In this document: in pieces, positions 58,623 through 64,000 of the stretch
Layout: each line of letters begins with the position of its first letter
Numbering within the stretch: position 1 is the stretch's first letter
NCBI GenBank assembly: GCA_036897095.1
Contig: JAYMSP010000021.1
Location: 55,010-119,009, forward strand
Origin: Plantago elongata
Lineage: Eukaryota > Streptophyta > Magnoliopsida > Lamiales > Plantaginaceae
Length of the DNA stretch: 64,000 nt
Direction: 5' to 3'
Notes under the pieces: generated by a model
The model's database searches: none
What the model was told of the DNA's origin: nothing
Seen by the model: only the letters and a program-made list of their open reading frames with translations
Translations under genes and position numbers: made by a program

Positions 58623-59375
58623 TGTCTTTCAGATATTGTCTTATCCGGATCAGAACCTTACACATAACACATGTTATCACCAAAGAAAAAGTATGAGGGT
58701 TAATAATATATATCAAGAACATATATAGTTAAAAATAATAATAAAAAATAAAAAATAAATATTATAGTTAAAATATATTATACTATAGGAGTCATAAGGT
58801 GGTCGAGTGGTAAGAAAGCAGGAGATGCAAGCATGAGGTGGTGGATTTTCTCCGAAATGAAGTGCTAGTTCTCTAAATAGAATCTTGTGTTTAGTTTGTT
58901 AATTTATCTTTGATTATAACCTGAATGGATGATGTAAACATACAATATATATCCAATTCTAAACAAAAAAAAAACTTGTACCTTATGAGACTCGAAAAAA
59001 AAATGATACTATTACTTAATACGATGTTTAAAAGATATCATAGTATCATGTTACTTTTAAACTACATGATTGTGATGTCATATTCAGCATTAAATGTAGG
59101 TACCTTAATAAATAATCTGAACATCTGGAGAAAATTTGATAACTTTAATTAATATAAAAAGTAAGTAAGAAAAGTGAATGCAACAAATTTAGTAAAAGTT
59201 TAATATTATAGATAAAATAAGAAAAATAAACACATATATATAATATTCATGAAATATATAATAAGTTTTATGGAAGTATTAAAAAGTTTAATATTTTTGT
59301 TGAACTTATATTTATGAGAAATATACAATGCAATAATGTAAGATTTAAGAAAACAGAAAATATTTTTAAAGTCCT
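58623..59375. other. Region upstream of the B3-like gene, with SINE-like relic
   Basis: It includes a plausible non-coding or alternative 5' exon ending at 58656, and a tRNA-like A-box sequence AAGGTGGTCGAGTGGTAAG at about 58796-58814. The remainder is AT-rich. Confidence 0.35.
58791..58920 (+). mobile_element. tRNA-derived SINE-like relic
   Basis: TGGTCGAGTGG matches the RNA polymerase III A-box pattern well. The B-box position (GGTGGTGGATTTTCTCC) is degenerate. No functional tRNA fold is supported. Confidence 0.35.
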
Positions 59376-59988
59376 AGGAAAAAGAGTGAGAGATTATGAT
59401 AATTACTAAAAGTAAAATATATAGAAAAAAACAAGTAAAATTAAAAATCTATGAGCAAAATAGCAAAGTGTATAATTTTATTTAAATTCTAACCAAAAAT
59501 TTTAGTTGATATTTCACTACTATCAACAACGTGTACCATGTACAAGTTAAAAACTATAAGTTATCTTTATTCTTTTTACAACGTGGTCACATTGGGCAAT
59601 TGTACAAATACATGTATCAATAAAAATTTTATTCTAAAAATCCATATACTATTTTTCTCAATATAAGATTGTAAAAATAGGACAAATTCATTGCACAATT
59701 TTTAACGACACCAGAACTATATGTTTTCGAAGGCTATAGCCCTCCAACTATACACACGCAATTATATCTCAAAACAAAAACAAAAAAAAACAATGCATGC
59801 GCAATTCTACATATCGGAGCACACTCTATAAACTAAAAGTTACTATTTGAAAAAAATATCATTGAATTTCTTAACTGCTAATTAATTTAAGATAATTCAT
59901 ATTCATGTTTTATTTAATTATATACACATTGACTTCAAATTAATTACTACATCTAACATGTCAACACGTAAAAGGAAAAGAAATCTAC

Positions 59989-60113
59989 CTCGTGACTTTT
60001 GAAAATTTAAGTTCAGATCAAACTTTTTCAATGGTGAGATGCACACATCCAGTGATATACCTAGTTCTTCCGGAAATGACTTCAGATCCAGTTTGATGAT
60101 AACATGTATTCAC
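59989..60113 (-). other. Exon-like block, array copy 1 (in-frame stop)
   Basis: 125 nt between an AG acceptor and a GTAG donor on the minus strand. It encodes VIIKLDLKSFPEELG and ISPLKKFDLNLNFQKSR, but its second codon is TGA where the middle copy has AGA. Confidence 0.45.
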
Positions 60114-60390
60114 CTGATTCAAGCACACACATAAAAAAAATGAATACATATTTTTTGAAATTAACATTTCAAAATGTAAAAGCAAGATCTATCTAGCCTT
60201 AAAATAAAGGTTTTTAAGAGAACTCTATTTTTGCTAAAAACATTGGATTATGAGAAAACCATCAATCTATAAGAACATGGTGAGTTGAAAAACAACTTGT
60301 TGGGCAAAAATTTAAGAAAGTTCTCTTATTAATTGAAAATGATAGTTGTTGTTAACCGAAATTCTTCAAACAAACTGAAATAAAAAAGAA

Positions 60391-60471
60391 TCAACACTTG
60401 AAACGCAAACTTAGAACAAGATGCAAAAACCTAGATGGATTTTGCACAAAACCCTGAATGATGGCTGCCAT
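60391..60471 (-). CDS. Conserved 26-residue micro-ORF in array copy 1
   Basis: ATG at 60471 to TGA at 60391-60393. The peptide begins MAAIIQGFVQNPS and ends RFKC. A CTATATATAG box lies only about 18 bp upstream of the ATG (60489-60498), very close for a normal leader, so the ATG may lie ahead of or at the transcription start. The matching ORF in copy 2 has the same length. Function unknown; it may simply share length because the copies are young. Confidence 0.3.
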   Translation of the reverse strand: MAAIIQGFVQNPSRFLHLVLSLRFKC

Positions 60472-60488
60472 GTGATTGTGATTGGTGG

Positions 60489-60498
60489 CTATATATAG
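60489..60498 (-). promoter_or_regulatory. TATA-like box in array copy 1
   Basis: Palindromic CTATATATAG, kept in copy 2 at the same place. The strand is assigned from the micro-ORF and exon-like block on the minus strand. Confidence 0.4.
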
Positions 60499-61877
60499 GG
60501 CTATAGCAAAATCCTAGTTAAGTCCTAATAAATAGAGGGTCAATAATGAAAAGATAACTTTTTTTAATTTTGGTAAATTTCAATAATTATATATTTCTAG
60601 TCATAACAAGTATGGTATAAAAGTACTCTTGGTCAATATTCAAGGAAAAATTATATTATTATAATTATTGATGGATTGATAGTAAAGAATTTAATTCGAC
60701 ATATCGCAAAATATCATATTTGATTGAGTTAAAGTTGCGTTTCATGTGCGCTCAAATGGCACATGTACATGTGTATCACAATATTAGAGTCTATATATAA
60801 TTAATCAATTCAACTATGTCTATAATCTCTTCTATGACTAGACATTCTAGTTTTGAAACAAAGGTTACAGCAAAACCGTAGCGGGTCTTAATAAATAGTG
60901 TCAATGATGTAAATGTAACCATTTTTAGTTTTGATATATTCCAATAATAATTTATTTTAAGTGATAAAAAGTATAGTATACAATGTACTTTTGGTCAATA
61001 CTTAAGAGAAATTTATGTTATATTATTATTGTAAGGAAGTCACGATGACATATCTTAATATGTCACTGTTGATTGAGCTAAAATTGCGCTTCATATGTGC
61101 TTCGAATGTCGTATGTATATGTATATCGCAATGTTAAAGTCTATATAGCTGTAATAATTAAGTAATTCAACCATGTATGTAATATATATTATTCATGAAA
61201 AAAAGAGTAAGAGATTATGCTAATTACTAAAAGCAAAATATATAGAAAAAAAGCAAGTAGAATTCAAAATCTATCAGCAAAATAGTAAAATTTATAATTT
61301 TATTTAAATGCTAACCAAAAATTTAAAAGAGTACTTAATTTATTAGTGTTTTAAGAAGAATTGACTTAAAGGTATAAACTTTAAATGTAATTATTTTTTA
61401 GTTGATATTTCACTACTAACAACAACGTGTACCATGTACAAGTCAAAAAACTATAAGTTATCTTTATTCTTTTTACAACGTGATCACATTGAGCAATTGT
61501 ACAAATACTTGTATCAAATTAAATTTTATTCTAAAAATACATATACTATTTTTCTCAATATAAAATTGCAAAAATAGGACAAATTCATTGCACAATTTTT
61601 AAAGGCAATTTGACAAGAACCATATGTTTTCGAAGGCTATAGCTCTCCAAATATACACACGCAATTATATCTCAAAAAAAAAATGCATACGCAATTCTAC
61701 ATATCGGAGTACACACTATAAACTAAAAGTTACTATTTGACAACATATCATTGGATTTCTTAAATGTTACTTAATTTATGATAATTCATATTCATGTTTT
61801 GTTTCATTATATACACATTGACTTCAAATTAATTACTACATCTAACATGTCAATACGTAAATGGAGAAGAAATCTAC

Positions 61878-62002
61878 CTCGTGACTTTTGAAAATTTAAG
61901 TTCAGATTAACTTTGTTCAATGGTGAGATGCACACATCCAGACATATACCTCGTTCTTCCGGAAATGACTTCAGATCCAGTTTGATGGTAACTTGTATTC
62001 TC
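61878..62002 (-). other. Exon-like block, array copy 2 (intact)
   Basis: 125 nt, open throughout, with acceptor CAG and donor GTAGAT intact. It encodes RIQVTIKLDLKSFPEE and, after ICLDVC, ISPLNKVNLNLNFQKSR. If spliced in frame it needs two bases from an upstream exon and leaves one base for the next. No family is recognised. Confidence 0.45.
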
Positions 62003-62297
62003 CTGATTCAAGCACACACATAAAGAAAAAAAATACACATGTGTTGAAATTAACATTTCAAAATGTAAAAGCAAGATCTATCTAGCCTTGAAATAAATAT
62101 TTTTAAGAGAACTCTTTTCTTGCTAAATACATTGGATTATGAGAAAATCATCAATCTATAAGAACATGGTGAGTTGAAAAACAACTTGTTGGGCAAAAAT
62201 TTAAGAAAGTTCTCTTATTACTTGAAAATGATTTGAAAATGATAGTTGTTGTTAACCTAAATTCTGCAAACAAACTGAAAAATAAGAAGAAAAAGAA

Positions 62298-62378
62298 TCA
62301 ACACTTGAAATGCAAACTTATAACAAGATGCGAAAACCTAAATGGATTTTGCACAAAACCTTGAATGATAGTTGCCAT
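62298..62378 (-). CDS. Conserved 26-residue micro-ORF in array copy 2
   Basis: ATG at 62378 to TGA at 62298-62300. The peptide begins MATIIQGFVQNPF and ends HFKC. Same length, start and stop as copy 1, with several substitutions. CTATATATAG lies at 62396-62405. Confidence 0.3.
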   Translation of the reverse strand: MATIIQGFVQNPFRFSHLVISLHFKC

Positions 62379-62395
62379 GTGATTGTGTTTGGTGG

Positions 62396-62405
62396 CTATA
62401 TATAG
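62396..62405 (-). promoter_or_regulatory. TATA-like box in array copy 2
   Basis: CTATATATAG, the counterpart of the box in copy 1. Confidence 0.4.
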
Positions 62406-62559
62406 TGCTATAGCAAAATCCTAATTGAGTCCTAATAAATAGAGGGTCAATAATGTAAATGTCCTATTTTTAGTTTTGATAAATTTCAATAATCATATGT
62501 TTCAAGTCATAACAAGTATAGTATAAAAGTACTCTTGGTCAATATTCAAGAGAAAGTTA

Positions 62560-62634
<75 letters not shown>
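62560..62634. repeat. ATT trinucleotide microsatellite
   Basis: About 25 uninterrupted ATT units. Copies 1 and 3 of the array hold only a short imperfect run at the matching place, so this expansion is private to copy 2. Confidence 0.95.
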
Positions 62635-63777
62635 CATCGCTTGATCGATAGTAAGGAATTCAATTCGCAATAACATATCGCAAAATATCATATTTGATTG
62701 AGTTAAAGGTGCATTTCATGTGCGCTCAAATGGCACATGTACATGTGTATCACAACATTAGAGTCTATATATAACTAATCAATTCAACTATGTCAATAAT
62801 TTCTTCTATGACTAGACATATCTAGTTTTGAAACAAAGTAACCAGGTCCTAATAAATAGAGTAAATGATGCAATCTTATTTTTATTTTTGAAAAATTCCA
62901 ATAATAATTTATTTCAAGTGATAACATGTATAGTATAAAAAGTACTTTGGTCAATATTTAAGATAAATTTATATTATATTATTATTGTAAGGAAGTCACA
63001 ATGACATATCTTAATATATCACATTTGATTGAGTTAAAATTGCGCTTCGAATGTCGTATGTACATGTATATCGCAGTGTTAAAGTCCTAGGAAAAAGAGT
63101 AAGAGGTTATGATAATTACTAAAAACAAAATATATAGAAAAAAGCAGGTAAAATTCAAAATATATGAGCAAAATATCAAAATATATAATTTTATTTAAAA
63201 GCTAACCAAAAATTTAAAAGAGTACTCAATTAATTAGTGTTTTAAGAAAAATTTGACTTAAACGTATAAATTTTTAATGTAATTATTTTTCAGTTGATAT
63301 TTCACTACTAACAACAACGTATATCAAGTACAAGTAAAAATACTATAAGTTATCTTTATTCTTTTTACAAAGTGATCACATTGGGCAATTGTACAAATAC
63401 TAGTATCAAATTAAATTTTATTCTAAAAATCCATGTACTATTTTTCTCAATATAAGATTGCAAAAATAGGTACAAATTCATTGCACAATTTTTAAAGGCA
63501 ATTTGACCAGAACCATATGTTTTCGAAGGCTATAGCTCTCCAACTATACACATGCAATTACATCTCAAAAATAAATAAATAATGCATCAGCAATTCTACA
63601 TATCGGAGCACACACTATAAACTAAAAGTTACTATTTGAAAAAAATATCATTGAATTTCTTAACTGCTAATTAATTTAAGATAATTCATATTCATGTTTT
63701 GTTTAATTATATACACATTGACTTCAAATTAGTTACTACATCTAACATGTCAACACGTAAAAGGAAAAGAAATCTAC

Positions 63778-63902
63778 CTCGTGACTTTTGAAAATTTAAG
63801 TCCAGATCAAACTTTTTCAATGGTGAGATGCACACATCCAGTGGTATACCTAGTTCTTCCGGAAATGACTTTAGATCCAGTTTGATGATAACCTGTATTC
63901 TC
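63778..63902 (-). other. Exon-like block, array copy 3 (acceptor lost)
   Basis: 125 nt, open, encoding RIQVIIKLDLKSFPEELG, but the upstream AG acceptor is GG because of one substitution (63904). Confidence 0.45.
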
Positions 63903-64000
63903 CCGATTCAAGCACAAACATAAAAAAAAAATGAATACATATTTTTTGAAATTAACATTTCAAAATGTAAAAGCAAGATCTATCTAGCCTTAAAATAAAG

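Larger units (their letters stand above)
59376..64000. repeat. Tandem array of about 1.9-kb units (two complete, third cut by window end)
   Basis: Anchors such as ACATCTAACATGTCAA occur at 59949, 61838 and 63738, giving periods of 1889 and 1900 bp. Units begin near 59376, about 61195 and 63068, the first and third with TCCTAGGAAAAAGAG. The first unit lacks about 105 bp present in the others between CTAACCAAAAATTT and TAGTTGATATTTC. Inside each unit a second, more diverged repeat of about 350-400 bp is visible (around 60500-60850 against 60880-61190). Complete units carry a minus-strand TATA box and a 26-codon ORF; all three carry a 125-nt exon-like block. Confidence 0.85.

Noticed and set aside
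58791-58870. Candidate tRNA gene with TGGTCGAGTGG A box
   Set aside because: The B box is degenerate and no cloverleaf is supported.
59376-64000. CRISPR-like or bacterial repeat array
   Set aside because: Units of about 1.9 kb in AT-rich plant DNA with TATA boxes and splice-like signals; nothing resembles short repeats with spacers.

Overview
This is AT-rich plant nuclear DNA, almost certainly from a eudicot. Genes have GT..AG introns, several carry organelle-targeting N-termini, and plant-only families are present (TBL wall acetyltransferases, GH17 plus X8 glucanase, DAO auxin oxidase, inactive FtsH). No species can be named from the sequence alone. Fourteen protein-coding loci are supported, one of them frameshifted. 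Intergenic and intronic space is full of small DNA transposons, retroelement relics and tandem repeats.

Layout. 1-9.1 kb: RNA polymerase III subunit C11 (+), then V-ATPase subunit F (-), with a broken duplicate of the last V-ATPase F exon and a composite minisatellite between them. 9.9-13.3 kb: FTSHI3-like inactive chloroplast FtsH (+), head to head with V-ATPase F across a repeat-bearing shared promoter. 16.1-18.5 kb: mitochondrial proline dehydrogenase (-). 20.5-22.7 kb: truncated copia element, GTTCG-rich element and Stowaway MITE. 22.9-24.0 kb: DAO-type 2-oxoglutarate dioxygenase (+). 24.7-28.0 kb: BRCT plus RING protein (+). 28.6-48.6 kb: a same-strand cluster of five TRICHOME BIREFRINGENCE-LIKE (TBL) genes, the fourth frameshifted, interrupted by a small LTR element, MITEs and a LINE fragment. 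49.6-51.2 kb: beta-1,3-glucanase with X8 domain (+). 53.2-55.1 kb: tail-anchored coiled-coil protein (-). 55.5-58.6 kb: B3-like seven-exon gene (-). 59.4-64.0 kb: tandem array of about 1.9 kb units running off the window.

The genes do not form a pathway. Cell-wall functions dominate the middle (TBL cluster followed by the GH17 glucanase). The least explained region is the right end, where each complete array unit carries a TATA box and a conserved 26-codon ORF, and every copy, including the cut-off third, carries a 125-nt exon-like block, all on the minus strand. Exon boundaries were read by eye from splice consensus and reading-frame continuity and have no transcript support.
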